64,000 nucleotides of DNA from the NCBI RefSeq assembly GCF_024679095.1, contig NC_066513.1, forward strand, positions 6,143,825-6,207,824, given 5' to 3'. The stretch is from Eriocheir sinensis (lineage: Eukaryota > Arthropoda > Malacostraca > Decapoda > Varunidae). This document shows positions 10,727 to 20,160 of this stretch, piece by piece. The notes beneath the pieces are model-generated. The model had not been told where the DNA came from, made no database searches, and saw only the letters and a list, made by a program, of their open reading frames with translations. Position 1 is the first letter of the stretch; each line of letters opens with the position of its first letter. The translations under genes and the position numbers were made by a program.

Positions 10727-10969
10727 CATAGATTTACATAGAAAATCAGACCACACAGACCCCATGGTCCAGACTTGGTGGTCTGTCCTTAAACCTAAGT
10801 GATTTTACATTAATCAGAAGACTCCAAAACGTTGTATTTCTACTCTAGTTGATATTAAGTCAATCATGTCAATCGTGTTACACTGGACCACTGATGCTGG
10901 AAGCTTATTCCATTCTCGCACTACAACGTTGGTGAAGAAAAATTTGGTGCAGTCTGAATTTACTTGTCT

Positions 10970-12190
10970 TCATCTGAGTTTTACGTCATTGTTCCTCGTG
11001 CGCAGAGTGTCATCGATCATAAACAATGTTGATCTGTTTACATTCGTGAAACCATTAAGTATTTTAAAACATTCGATCAGTTTTCCTCGGAGGCGACGTT
11101 TCTCAAGAGAGAACATGTTAAGGGTAGAAAACCTTTCTTCGTAGGATTTGTTGCGCAAGGAAGGGATCATTTTCGTTACCCGACGCTGAACACCTTCTAA
11201 TTTAGCAATATCCTTTGCATGGTGGGGGGACCAAAACTGTACCGCATATTCCAAGTGGGGTCTGACTAAACTGTTGTAGAGCGGGAGTATTACATCTTTA
11301 TTCTTGAATACGAAGTTTCTTTTAATGAAGCCCAACATTCTGTTCGCTTTATTTGCTGCATCGATGCATTGCTGTGAGAATTTGAGGTTTGACGCGATTT
11401 TGACCCCCAAGTCTTTGATGCATTGAACGCTTTTGAGTTTAACGCCGCGCATTTCGTATTCGAACTTCTTATTCCTCGTTCCAACTTGAAGGACCTGGCA
11501 CTTCTCTGCGTTAAAGGGCATCTCCCATCTATCCGACCAAGCTGAAATTTTGTGCAAATCCTCTTGGAGGCTTTGCCTGTCTTCGTCAGTGAGAACCGAG
11601 TTACCAATCTTTGTGTCGTCTGCAAATTTACTAATGCGGTTATTGAGTCCAACATCCACGTCGCTGATGTAAATAATGAAGAGCACTGGGCCAAGGACCG
11701 AGCCCTGGGGGACGCCACTAGTGACAGGCGCCCACTCTGAGTTAAATCCGTCAATCACTACTCTTTGTTGTCTGTTGCTCAACCAATTCGCGATCCATTG
11801 GTTTACTTGACCGTCAATACCTATTTGCTTTAATTTGTAAAGTAATTTATGATGCGGGACTTTATCAAACGCTTTCTGGAAATCAAGATAGACTACGTCC
11901 AGTGATTTGATTACGTCATAAACAGTGAAGAGGTCGTTATAAAAGGTTAATAGGTTTGATAGGCAGGATCTTTTGTTTCGGAAGCCATGTTGTGAGTCCC
12001 CAATCAATGAGTGGCTTTCAAGGTAACTCACAATTTTGTCTCTAATTATGCCCTCAAGTAGCTTACCTACAACCGAAGTTAGCCTAATGGGCCTGTAATT
12101 ACCTGGTACTTTTTTATCTCCTTTCTTGAAAATCGGTGTCACGTTAGCCTTTTTCCAATCTGAAGGGACGATGCCTTGTCGCAAGGACAT
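10970..12190 (-). CDS. CR1-like LINE reverse transcriptase domain
   Basis: This frame of 406 codons copies LINE RNA at the nicked target. Visible RT motifs in order are DWKKANVTPIFKKGD (motif 0/1), NYRPIRLTSVVGK (1-2), QHGFRNKRSCLSNLL (2a), VYLDFQKAFDKVPHH (A), TSGVPQGSVLGPVLFIIYI (B), KFADDTKI (C, catalytic Asp pair), EMPFNAEKCQVL (D) and CIKDLGVKI (E). An RPHLEYAVQFWSPH thumb motif and a basic C-terminal tail follow. The first codons come from a shifted frame relative to the linker upstream, so the natural protein would start much earlier. It is one of the better preserved RT frames in the window. Confidence 0.85.
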   Translation of the reverse strand: MSLRQGIVPSDWKKANVTPIFKKGDKKVPGNYRPIRLTSVVGKLLEGIIRDKIVSYLESHSLIGDSQHGFRNKRSCLSNLLTFYNDLFTVYDVIKSLDVVYLDFQKAFDKVPHHKLLYKLKQIGIDGQVNQWIANWLSNRQQRVVIDGFNSEWAPVTSGVPQGSVLGPVLFIIYISDVDVGLNNRISKFADDTKIGNSVLTDEDRQSLQEDLHKISAWSDRWEMPFNAEKCQVLQVGTRNKKFEYEMRGVKLKSVQCIKDLGVKIASNLKFSQQCIDAANKANRMLGFIKRNFVFKNKDVILPLYNSLVRPHLEYAVQFWSPHHAKDIAKLEGVQRRVTKMIPSLRNKSYEERFSTLNMFSLEKRRLRGKLIECFKILNGFTNVNRSTLFMIDDTLRTRNNDVKLR

Positions 12191-12957
12191 ATTGAATACG
12201 GTTGTGAGGGAGGAGAATATTTCGCTCTTTTTTCTTTCAGCAGAGTTGGATATACTTTGTCAGGTCCAGGACTTCTATTTGTTTTAAGTGAATGGAGAGC
12301 TTTAAGGACTTCATCGGTTGTTATTTCAAAATTAGGCAATGCATGCTTGAGATTTACAATAGTACTGGTGTTGGTGGTAGCGAGAGGAAGACTGTTAGTA
12401 TTAAACACCGAGGAAAAGTAATTGTTTAAGAGGTTTGCAATGTGTTGGCTGTCAGTCACTAGTGCACCGTCGCTGTTTGTTAAAGGTCCAATACCACTTT
12501 TGATCGCCTTTCTGTTGTTTATGTAACTGAAGAAAGATTTCGGATTATTTTTACAGTTGGTTGCAATATTTTCTTCATATCTACGCTTTGCCTAACCTAC
12601 TAGTCTTTTTACTCGTCGCCTGGCATCATTATAAAGTCTAATGTTTTCGGGCGTGCTTTGTCCTTTCTTTAACCTGTAAAACAATTTTCTCTCACTGACT
12701 GATTGTTTAATTTCGGTATTAAACCACGGTAGGCTTTTATTAGTGTTAATTCGCGTTTCGCAGAAGGGGACGAATGTGTTCTGCTGACTGAGTAAGTGAT
12801 TTTTAAGGCTTAGCCAGGCTTCCTCTACGTTGCCGTCATCTGATAGTTGTATTTTTGTTAGTTTTTGTCGGATTTCTACGAATTTAGCTCTTTTGAAATT
12901 GGGCACCTTTACTTTATTTTCAGTCACTGATGATTGAGCTTTAATGTCGACGCGCAC
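12139..12957 (-). pseudogene. CR1-like LINE linker between endonuclease and RT
   Basis: Two minus-strand frames, 12592-12957 and 12139-12459, cover the region between endonuclease and RT. Recognisable pieces are WFNTEIKQSVSERK, NNYFSSVFNTNSLP and LHSLKTNRSPGPDKVYP, the last being the standard block just before RT motif 0. A TAG codon near 12590 separates the frames, and a frameshift near 12240 precedes the RT. Confidence 0.7.
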
Positions 12958-13062
12958 TAATTTATGATCGCAAGAACCGAGGTGTTCTCCTACCGTGACA
13001 CTACTGACTAGGTTATCTTGGGTCGTTATAACAAGGTCGAGTATATTATTTTGACGAGTTGG

Positions 13063-13660
13063 CTAAGAAACCATTTGGCTTAGATAATTTTCTTCTAGAA
13101 ATTCGATCATTCTATGTGACTCGCCTTCTGTACCTGACAGTGTCGCCCAGTCGATATGGGGGAGGTTAAAGTCTCCTAATATCAGTGAGTCGCTGTTATT
13201 AAGTGACTGCCTTAAGACGCTGTACATTTCAAGGTCGTCATCGAGTGATTGCCCGGGAGGTCTGTAGGTGACAGATATATTTAAATTGACATTTGAAATG
13301 TTTACTCGCACGCACAAATGTTCAACGTTACTGTTTCCCGGTGTTTTGTCAGTGGGTTGCAAATAGCTTTTGACATAAAGGGCGACGCCACCGCCTCTAC
13401 GGTTTACACGATCTTTGTTGAAGAGTCTGTAGCCATCTATGTTGTATTCGGAACTTAAATCAATATTTGTGGTGTCGATAAATGTTTCGGTTATAGCAAT
13501 TATGTCAAAATTTTCTGTTAAAGCAAGACATCTCAGTTCATCAAATTTGTTTCTAAGGCTACGCGCATTGAAACTAAGGATTTTTAAGTTATCTAGAGGC
13601 TTGGTAATAAAGGTGGTACTTGCGGGATCACGGTTACGGGTTAGTTGCGATGCACGGCGT
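13063..13660 (-). pseudogene. CR1-like LINE APE-type endonuclease
   Basis: Read from about 13570 downward: SFNARSLRNKFDELRCL (N-terminal strand and Asn), IIAITETF (metal-binding Glu), RRGGGVALYV, VTYRPPGQS and LILGDFNLPHIDW (catalytic Asp-x-Asn) near 13140-13190. The frame is open from about 13570 to 13063 and ends at an in-frame TAG at 13060-13062. The sequence continues in the same frame beyond that, so this is probably a single nonsense mutation. Confidence 0.75.
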
Positions 13661-13664
13661 CTAT

Positions 13665-13976
13665 TTACACGGGCGGGGTGGAGGGACGTGGCCGTGACTC
13701 GTTTTTTGCTCGGATGACACGCACTGCTTCGTTGAGGAGCCTTCCGAGTCTGGCTGCCCCGATGGGAGAAAGGTGCAATCCGTCCCTGTGGAAGAGCTCA
13801 TTTTGTCCATAGAAATTGTCCCATGCGTTTAGGAACTCCACGTCAAGCTCCCTACAAAGAGTCTGTAAGCGGTTGTTTAGGCTGAAGGCCTTACTGAAAA
13901 AGTAGCTCTCCGCCCAAGTCCGTGGTAGAGCTCCTGAAATCAAAAGAGAGAATATCCATATCACCGAGATATCCAC
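13665..13976 (-). pseudogene. CR1 ORF1 esterase-like (SGNH hydrolase) C-terminus
   Basis: This 103-codon frame ends with LFHRDGLHLSPIGAARLGRL, close to the last conserved block of SGNH/GDSL hydrolases, in which Asp and His of the DxxH motif are catalytic. CR1-type LINEs are known to encode an esterase in ORF1, so its place just upstream of the endonuclease fits. The nucleophile-serine block that should lie N-terminal is not visible, so the ORF is a 5'-truncated remnant. Confidence 0.6.
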
Positions 13977-14044
13977 TCAGGCACTCAGTCTCAGCCTTAC
14001 TCGTGTGAGGAAGAAATGAGGGAGACCATGAGCGACTGGCTAGT

Positions 14045-14130
14045 GTTGGTACCGCTACCGAGCAGTCTGCTACCGGTACCGTACCATATAGCTGGTACCG
14101 TTAGTACCGGTACTGGTACCGGTACCTGCC
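14045..14130. repeat. GGTACC-rich degenerate tandem repeat
   Basis: GGTACC and near-variants (GGTACCG, GCTACCG, AGTACCG) occur about eleven times in 85 bp within the right flank of the second Tigger-like element. The hexamer is its own inverted complement, so the tract can form many small hairpins. No gene is present. Confidence 0.7.
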
Positions 14131-14381
14131 TACCCCTGTTGTTGAGTAGCGTGGCAGTGTGGGTACTGTATTGTTGTTCAACTGGCGCGCGGAAAGGACT
14201 GAGCTCAGCTGTGTGGCCGCGGCGCCGTGTGAGCCCAGTTCTGTGAGACATCTGGTGGCCACTCCATAAAATATTGCGTATAAGTGAAAAAACGTGTAAA
14301 TTAAACATTTATTTGGATTTTGGACCCCGCGTTATTTTAAAAAACGCGTATACCAAACTCGGGTGAATCGAGTTACCTGTA

Positions 14382-14660
14382 ACTGCATCTCCTCCACACT
14401 TCAACATTTCTGCTGTAATTCCATCAATTCCTGCTGCCTTTCCATTTCCATTTTTTAATCTTTTTTATTGCTTGATTTACTTCTTCATAAGCTATACTTT
14501 CTTCTTTATATACTTCTTTATATTCTTTATAAACTAATCCTAAGATTGCCAGGGTCAACCCAGGGTTTTTTGTTTTAATCACCATCCCTCTTCCTCTTTC
14601 TCCGCCCATATTCATTTCCTCCTCTTCCTCCTCCTCCTCCTCCTTCTCCTCCTCCAACTA
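14382..14660 (-). pseudogene. LINE A linker upstream of RT
   Basis: On the minus strand a frame with an acidic run of glutamates (about 14655-14610) leads to YKEESIAYEEVNQAIKKIK and a GKAAGIDGITAEML-type motif (about 14450-14400, with one frame slip), the standard block just before RT motif 0. It joins in sense to 10528 across the Tigger-like element. The LINE is 5'-truncated near 14660. Confidence 0.6.
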
Positions 14661-14783
14661 AACAACCCTCTCTGCCGTCAAATTAATTATCCCCCGACTC
14701 GACCTAACCACAAACTCCTTTCAGGTCTTCACGACTATAGTGTATTCTTAGGTGTTCAGCACAGCCACCCATGCGGCTTCTAA

Positions 14784-16182
14784 ATGCATCTTAACTGTAA
14801 AGTTTTTTGCTGCGGAAAAAAAGTAACCATGCCGTCCAAATATTTCCCTTGTGGTAATTGTTCGCTGAAATTTGTCACGCTCCACTTCCAACTTGACGAG
14901 TCTAAATGTAGATATTGTGTCTTGGACTCACGTATCCAAACACTGCACACGATGAACGATGACTTGAAACTCCCAAATGCCTTGTTATGGGAAATAGTTA
15001 CGATTATGAGGGGCTCAGAAGACACCTTGAGGAGGTAAATTGGGAAACCTTAGGGCTGGATGAGGGCCAGATCTCAGGGCTGGAACCGGAAAGACAGGGG
15101 AACCATGTAGAAATGACCTACAATAATTTAGTTAGAGAAATTGCAGAGGGTCAGAGACAGCATATCCCTTACCAAGCACACAGGAAGGAAAATAACGACC
15201 CCAAATGGATGACCCGCAGACTCAAGCATGAAATAGGCTGGAAGAGAGGAATTTATAGGAAAATAAAGAACGGAGAGATCCACCTCAGGGGTAGGTATGT
15301 TGAGCTAGGCAGGTCGGTGAAGAAGAACACCCGCCTGGCAAAAAGAAATTATGAGATTAGGGTAGCCAACGAGGCCAAGAGCGATCCCAAGGGCTTCTTC
15401 AAATTGTACAGGACGAAAACAAGGGACAGAATTGGACCGTTGAAAACAAACACGGGCGAGCTCGTTGAGAATGGAGAAGATATGTGTCAAATGATGAATA
15501 ACTATTTCCTCTCAGTTTTCACGCAGGAAAATCTAACAACCATTCCGGAGAGAGTTCAGATATATGAGGGTGACGAGAACGACAAGTTGAGGGATGTGAT
15601 CATCACTAGGCAAGGATGAGATTGGTAGGTTGAAGAAAAACAAATCGCCGGGCCCAGACGAAGTATTCCCAAGGGTTCTGAAAGAGTGCAAGGAAGTCCT
15701 TAGTGGCCCTCTTGCAGATATCTTTAAGATGTCGGTAACTTCTGGGTATGTGCCCAATCAATGGAAAGTAGCTAATGTGACGCCGATTTTCAAAAAGGGA
15801 GACAAGTCAGCCACCTCAAACTATCGCCCAATTAGCTTAACAACAGTTGTAGGAAAAATGTTGGAGTCAATTATAACCCGGAGCATTCGGGACCATCTAG
15901 AAAAGCATAATTTAACTCATGATTCACAGCATGGGGTCACAAAGGGTAGGTCTTGCCTTACTAACCTGTTGTTCTTCTACACTAAAGTAATCGAGGCGGT
16001 TGACAGAGATGGAAACTTTGACATAATTATATCTAGATTTCAGTAAAGCGTTCGACAAAGTCCCTCATCACCGGCTATTACTAAAATTACAGGCTCACGG
16101 CGTAGATGGGAAAGTTTTGAACTGGATCAGGGCGTGGGTTAGTGGTAGGAAGCAGAGAGTGCAAATCAATGGTAGGAAATCT
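14784..16182 (+). pseudogene. LINE B (CR1-like), 5' portion up to the provirus
   Basis: A short ORF1-like start with a zinc-ribbon pattern (PCGNC then CRYC, about 14830-14920) runs almost directly into ORF2 linker sequence at about 14985, so most of ORF1 and the endonuclease are deleted. The linker (14987-15619) contains WMTRRLKHEIGWKRG and NNYFLSVFTQENL. After a frameshift near 15620 the frame reads NKSPGPDEVFPRVLKE, PIFKKGDKSATSNYRPISL and SQHGVTKGRSCLTNLL. After another slip near 16040 it reads FSKAFDKVPHHRLLLKL (motif A), stopping at the provirus junction at 16182. Confidence 0.75.
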
Positions 16183-16560
16183 TGTTATAGTAGGATATCA
16201 ATGTATTATTATTATTTAATATCACCACGAATTAGGCATACAATTGTCAGTGGGAAAAACCCCACGACAGATAGATCACGCCACCTTATAGGAATGTCGT
16301 CCGTCAGTGTTTACCGTCTCAGTTTTGTATACTTAGCACTCCGATGGTGCGTGGAGGTCACCTTGACATACGTGACCAATTGTAACAATTATTTTCCAAC
16401 CTGTAACTCGCCACTCCTTCACGAGAGTCCGACTGACACACAACGACAGTCGCTCTCGCTCCGTCGCTTCTTGTACATAAAGGCTACGAATATAATTCGC
16501 CTTAAGGAAGCTGAAGTCTTAATCAACACCCTTTAAACGCCCCCCGACAAGCCCGTTACA
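16183..16560 (+). repeat. 5' LTR of the Gypsy-type provirus
   Basis: 378 bp beginning TGTTATAGTAGG and ending CCCGTTACA. It differs from the 3' LTR visibly only near 16250-16260 (one substitution and one base longer). An 80-codon frame inside both LTRs (16294-16536 in this one) has no recognisable motif and is probably incidental. Promoter and polyadenylation signals are expected here but cannot be fixed by eye. Confidence 0.92.
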
Positions 16561-16580
16561 TTTGGTTGGCAGCGGTCACC
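16561..16580 (+). promoter_or_regulatory. Candidate tRNA primer-binding site
   Basis: Two bases after the 5' LTR the sequence TGGTTGGCAGCGGTC begins (16563). A TGG start pairs with the CCA end of a tRNA, as expected for the minus-strand primer site. The priming tRNA cannot be named from the sequence alone. Confidence 0.5.
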
Positions 16581-16723
16581 CCGCGCCTGTGCCTTCGCTA
16601 CCTCGTTCTCCTCCAAGCCACGAGAACTCACCGCCAAACTCCGGGGACAGGCGTACAAGGGAAGAAGGAGTCAACGCACCTGCCGTCCGCGGCACCGCAC
16701 CTGCCGTCCGCGGCAACGCACAA

Positions 16724-17095
16724 GGCGCCAGCTACAAGCATCTCACAAGTCGCCACCTACGTGCAACTCACACAAGGCGCCAGCTACAAGCATCTCACAA
16801 GTCGCCACCTACGTGCAACTCACAAGGCGCCAGCTACAAGCATCTCCCAAGTCGCCACCTACGTGCAACTCACAAGGCGCCAGCTACAAGCATCTCCCAA
16901 GTCGCCACCTACGTGCAACTCACAAGGCGCCAGCTACAAGCATCTCCCAAGTCGCCACCTACGTGCAACTCACATGGCGCCAGCTACAAGCATCTCACAA
17001 GTCGCCACCTACGTGCAACTCACACGGCGCCAGCTACAAGCATCTCACAAGTCGCCACCTACGTGCAACTCACAAGGCGCCATCTACAAGCCTCG
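16724..17095 (+). repeat. 50-bp tandem repeat in the proviral leader
   Basis: Seven units starting GGCGCCAGCTACAAGCATCT (at 16724, 16776, 16826, 16876, 16926, 16976 and 17026) and a partial eighth at 17076. The first unit is 52 bp and the rest 50 bp. Because 50 is not divisible by three, frames rotate along the array, yet no unit creates a stop in any plus-strand frame. A second, looser array with unit core CTACAAGCCTCGAGCACACC follows at about 17083-17245. Confidence 0.93.
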
Positions 17096-17245
17096 AGCAC
17101 ACCAGCTATAAGCAACTCTACAGGCGTCCAGCCTACAAGCCTCGAGCACACCAGCTACAAGCCTACAGGCTCTACAGCCTACAAGCCTCGAGCACACCAG
17201 CTTCAAGCAACTCTACAGGCGTCAAGCCTACAAGCCCCGAGCACA

Positions 17246-18371
17246 ACCCCAGGCCTACGCAGCCGATAGCGAGGGCCACAATCTACAAGCCGCTCCCCCG
17301 CTTCAAGCCAGCACTGCTACGTACCCTGCAAGCCACTCCACGATACGGCAGAGGTATTCACACCTGCAACGAGGAGGCACGCCCCGCTGACCTTGGGACA
17401 CCCCGCATGCCCCTCGCTCCACAGCTGGCGGCACCACCGCCGCTGCCGGGAGCATCGGCCCAAACCTCTTCCGGCAAACAGTCAGCAAGGGTACCCGCGG
17501 ACATCTCCCGGTGACTGCAAGCTGTTCCCACTACCGTTTCTTGCAAGGCGTCTTCTCAAGAGGTTACACACCCAAGTCGTCTTGTCTGCCACCGCCGCCC
17601 ATCTCTTACTATAACAAGGACGACGCGGCCATCATACGTCTGGCGGCAGTGTACCAGCTCCCAGCCGCGCAACGCGGCCGCTCATTTTGCTGGGTCAGCA
17701 GTTTTTCAACCTCCACTGCGAGTCCTCCGATGTCAGCCCATCCCTCACCTCTCACCGCCGCTGTGGCCGCGGCCGAGGTTTCCTGACGCGCCTACAACGA
17801 CTGCACGTCACCCAGGGCATCACAGGCCGTCGCCCTCTCCACTACATCAGCTGATTAATCTTGGTATTTGTGGATATTCCATTCTTGTCCAAATTTGCCG
17901 ACTCTGCTCATTTTCATTATTATCCGTGCAGAGGCACGATTTTTTTTTATTTCTGTGTTCCTAACACTGTTCTTCAGTCATAATTGTGGGAGTAACGTTC
18001 ATTCGCATACGATATTGATTCTTTCTTATTGTTTGCTAGCGAGTCTATTGAGTATAGTGTGAGTTCCCTGATCAAATTTAATCTTCATCAGTGTGCCCTG
18101 CCTCCGTTTTCTTTTCACCGCTCGAGAGAAAACGTGAGCTTCAATGGTATACTCGCTTAACATACCACTTTGTTTATATAGATATTCTTTCTATATATAC
18201 CCATATCATTAGGGCATTCCATTATAACCTTAACTTCTATTACGTCTAAACAGGCACCTTGCTATCCATTCTTTCTTGCCTTTTTAGGGTTTCAACGCAA
18301 ACTATTCATTCATACACGTTCCGTTTATTGGTTCATATTTACAGCTATCAACATATGCTCCTATTTTGTAA
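17246..18371 (+). other. Proviral leader / gag region without a recognisable capsid
   Basis: Where gag matrix and capsid would be expected I see no long frame with a capsid signature. Frames ending near 17514 are extensions of the repeat array, and 17520-18370 is AT-rich with many stops. The capsid segment seems deleted or too decayed to read. Confidence 0.5.
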
Positions 18372-18923
18372 ATGATTTACACCTTTAACCAGTTGGCTCG
18401 TCCTTCAAGTGAAGAGGGACTGGAACACGATACCACAACCGGTGAATTTACTAAGGTAATCTTATGTTCAGGCACTCATTATTTATCAATTACAGGCCGC
18501 AGAATTCGTTCACCCCCGGGTTCGTCTGCATACTTACAACCCACTCAAGGTTCAAGGACACCTCACCAGCATCCCCTCGCACCAGCCGCAGTATTACAGG
18601 CTCAAAGTAAGGTCTCTCTCACCTGTAGTTTTTGCAAACAATCAGGACATTCTGAACATTCTTGTTTCGCGAAACGTAGGGAATCAACACATTCAAGACG
18701 GGGCTCAGATAGGAGGTCAGGAGGTTACAGGGGCGGGCATCATTCATCACACAGGAACCCTAGGCCAAACCATCAGCGGAAGGCTGCCTTTTGCCATATC
18801 CACGGGAATTGTTTTCATGATTCAGACAGTTGTTCTGCAATACAAAAGGCCAAGGAGGAACAGAAGTACAAGTCCTCAGCGGACAGTAAACCACACTCCT
18901 CTTCTCAGAATAAAAAGACATGA
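18372..18923 (+). pseudogene. Gag fragment with CCHC zinc knuckle (nucleocapsid)
   Basis: The 183-codon frame carries a classic retroelement zinc knuckle, CSFCKQSGHSEHSC (C-x2-C-x4-H-x4-C), at about residues 86-99, followed by an Arg/Ser/Gly-rich segment and a second Cys/His cluster (CHIHGNCFHDSDSC, about residues 142-155). Such domains bind the genomic RNA for packaging. The N-terminal capsid is not present in this frame, so gag is incomplete. It lies just upstream of the protease frame. Confidence 0.75.
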
Positions 18924-18953
18924 CTTCGTGACAGCCCCGAGGCGTACATCCAA

Positions 18954-20160
18954 GTGTCCCTTAAGGAAAATACTAATTGGGAGCAACTTGACTCCGTCAT
19001 TGCCGCCTTGGGACGGACAAGCATAATTGCCCTCCCTTGCAAGGTGGGCAACACTTCACTCACCTTAGCGGTTGACACAGGTGCCACAGTCAATGTCATA
19101 TCCGACTCCGCTTACAGGTCACTGACACGACAAGCGAGTGGGGAAAATTGGCCGCTCCAAGAGAACGACCTGAATGTGGTAGGCGTGACGGGCACCACTT
19201 TGGGAATCCTTGGGCGAGTACCACTAACAGTCAGCTTACATGAAAAAGTATGTCCCTTTCGAGATTTCTTTTATGTCTCTAGCAGGTTTGCTTTACCTGT
19301 GGATGGGATCTTAGGATTGAACGCCATGAAAGACCTGCACATCGCCATAAACCCTGTAAACAACGCGATCGTGTATCACGGCCGACGCATACAGGGGATG
19401 GTCAATCCATCGCCTCTGTCAACTGTAATCTCACCCTCAGAGGTGGAAATTGACCAACCCACCACAGACTCAGGGGCTGCCACCGCCCAAGTGTCCCCTC
19501 TTACGGTCAAACCACACGAAACCATTGCAGACTTGTGGCGGACAGTAACGGCAGTCGTAGAAGGTCCTCATATAGTTCCGGATCGTGCTGCAAAACTTGT
19601 TAAAATCCGTTTGCCTAACGCCCCTCCGGCGGGCAGTGATGTGTGTATCGACGGAGTTCCTCACGTACACCGCGTGACGGTGGAGGTAACTCTTGCAACA
19701 GTCAAGGAGGGAGGTTTTGCAGAGGCATTGGTAATAAACACGTCTGGATCCCCTGTATCCTTAAAACACGGTGTTCGATTATGCCAGTGTCTAGTGTGTG
19801 GGAGAAATGTCGCCCCGGAACCAGCTGAATACCCTTCAGCCCAAGTCTCAGGCATAACCTCGGCGTGTCAGGCTTCTCCCGAACAAGACACAGCTAATTT
19901 AGAGGCATTCTTAAAAGTTGCACACTATTCCGAAATTAAGCCAACCTTAGTCCAGCTTCTGGAACATTATCGGGGGGCGCTTGCTCTACCAGGCGAGCCG
20001 CTTGGAGTTACGCAGTGTGCTGAACACCACATTAAGTTCAAACCCAATACAAATCCTGTATATATCAATGCGTACAAGCTCCCCCACAGTCAGAGGGAGG
20101 TGGTGCAACAACTTATCTCTGAAATGTTAGAACAAGGTGTCATCAAAGAATCGAATTCCC
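18954..20160 (+). pseudogene. Pol N-terminal part: aspartic protease and RT entry
   Basis: The frame contains the retropepsin active-site triplet in AVDTGATVNVI (about residues 39-49) and the flap-side GILGLNAM motif (about residues 118-125). It ends with the entry to reverse transcriptase, including HIKFKPNTNPVYINAYKLPH (about residues 359-378). A frame break near 20150-20165 separates it from the RT palm that follows. The protease would release Gag and Pol products; the open frame over this part is otherwise undamaged. Confidence 0.85.

Larger units (their letters stand above)
10722..13990 (-). mobile_element. CR1-like LINE with esterase-type ORF1, nested in the Tigger-like element
   Basis: On the minus strand the order is ORF1-like esterase (13976-13665), endonuclease (about 13660-13063), linker (12957-12139) and reverse transcriptase (12190-10970). 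The 3' end carries a short tandem repeat (TATGTAAATC twice, 10722-10741), the kind of tail CR1/L2-type elements use instead of poly-A. Two nonsense codons (about 13060 and 12590) and a frameshift near 12240 inactivate ORF2. The RT frame itself is intact over 406 codons. Confidence 0.75.
10531..14379. mobile_element. Tigger-like transposon of a second family, host to a CR1-like LINE
   Basis: Left end CAGGTATCTCGATTTACGCG at 10531 follows TA (10529-10530). The right end, read inverted, is CAGGTAACTCGATTCACCCG and stops at 14379 before TA (14380-14381). The flanking LINE A frame is continuous across the insertion. Tigger-specific DNA makes up only about 10531-10648 and 14000-14379; the rest is a minus-strand CR1-like LINE with its (GA)n neighbour. 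It has no transposase and is non-autonomous. Confidence 0.75.
6535..14660 (-). mobile_element. LINE A on minus strand, opened by three insertions
   Basis: Minus-strand blocks at 14382-14660, 10217-10528, 7381-8128 and 6602-7058 form one continuous LINE ORF2, read right to left. They are separated by a Tigger-like element (10531-14379), a composite Tigger-like element (8131-10214) and a SINE (7059-7380). At both Tigger-like insertions the protein is interrupted exactly at a TA duplication. Mono- and dinucleotide-rich DNA at 6520-6590 is the 3' tail. The RT style, with a C-terminal RWFGH-type motif, is common in arthropod LINEs; I cannot assign a clade securely. Confidence 0.7.

Noticed and set aside
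16294..16536. 80-codon frame conserved in both LTRs
   Set aside because: LTR identity alone explains its conservation, and no domain is visible.
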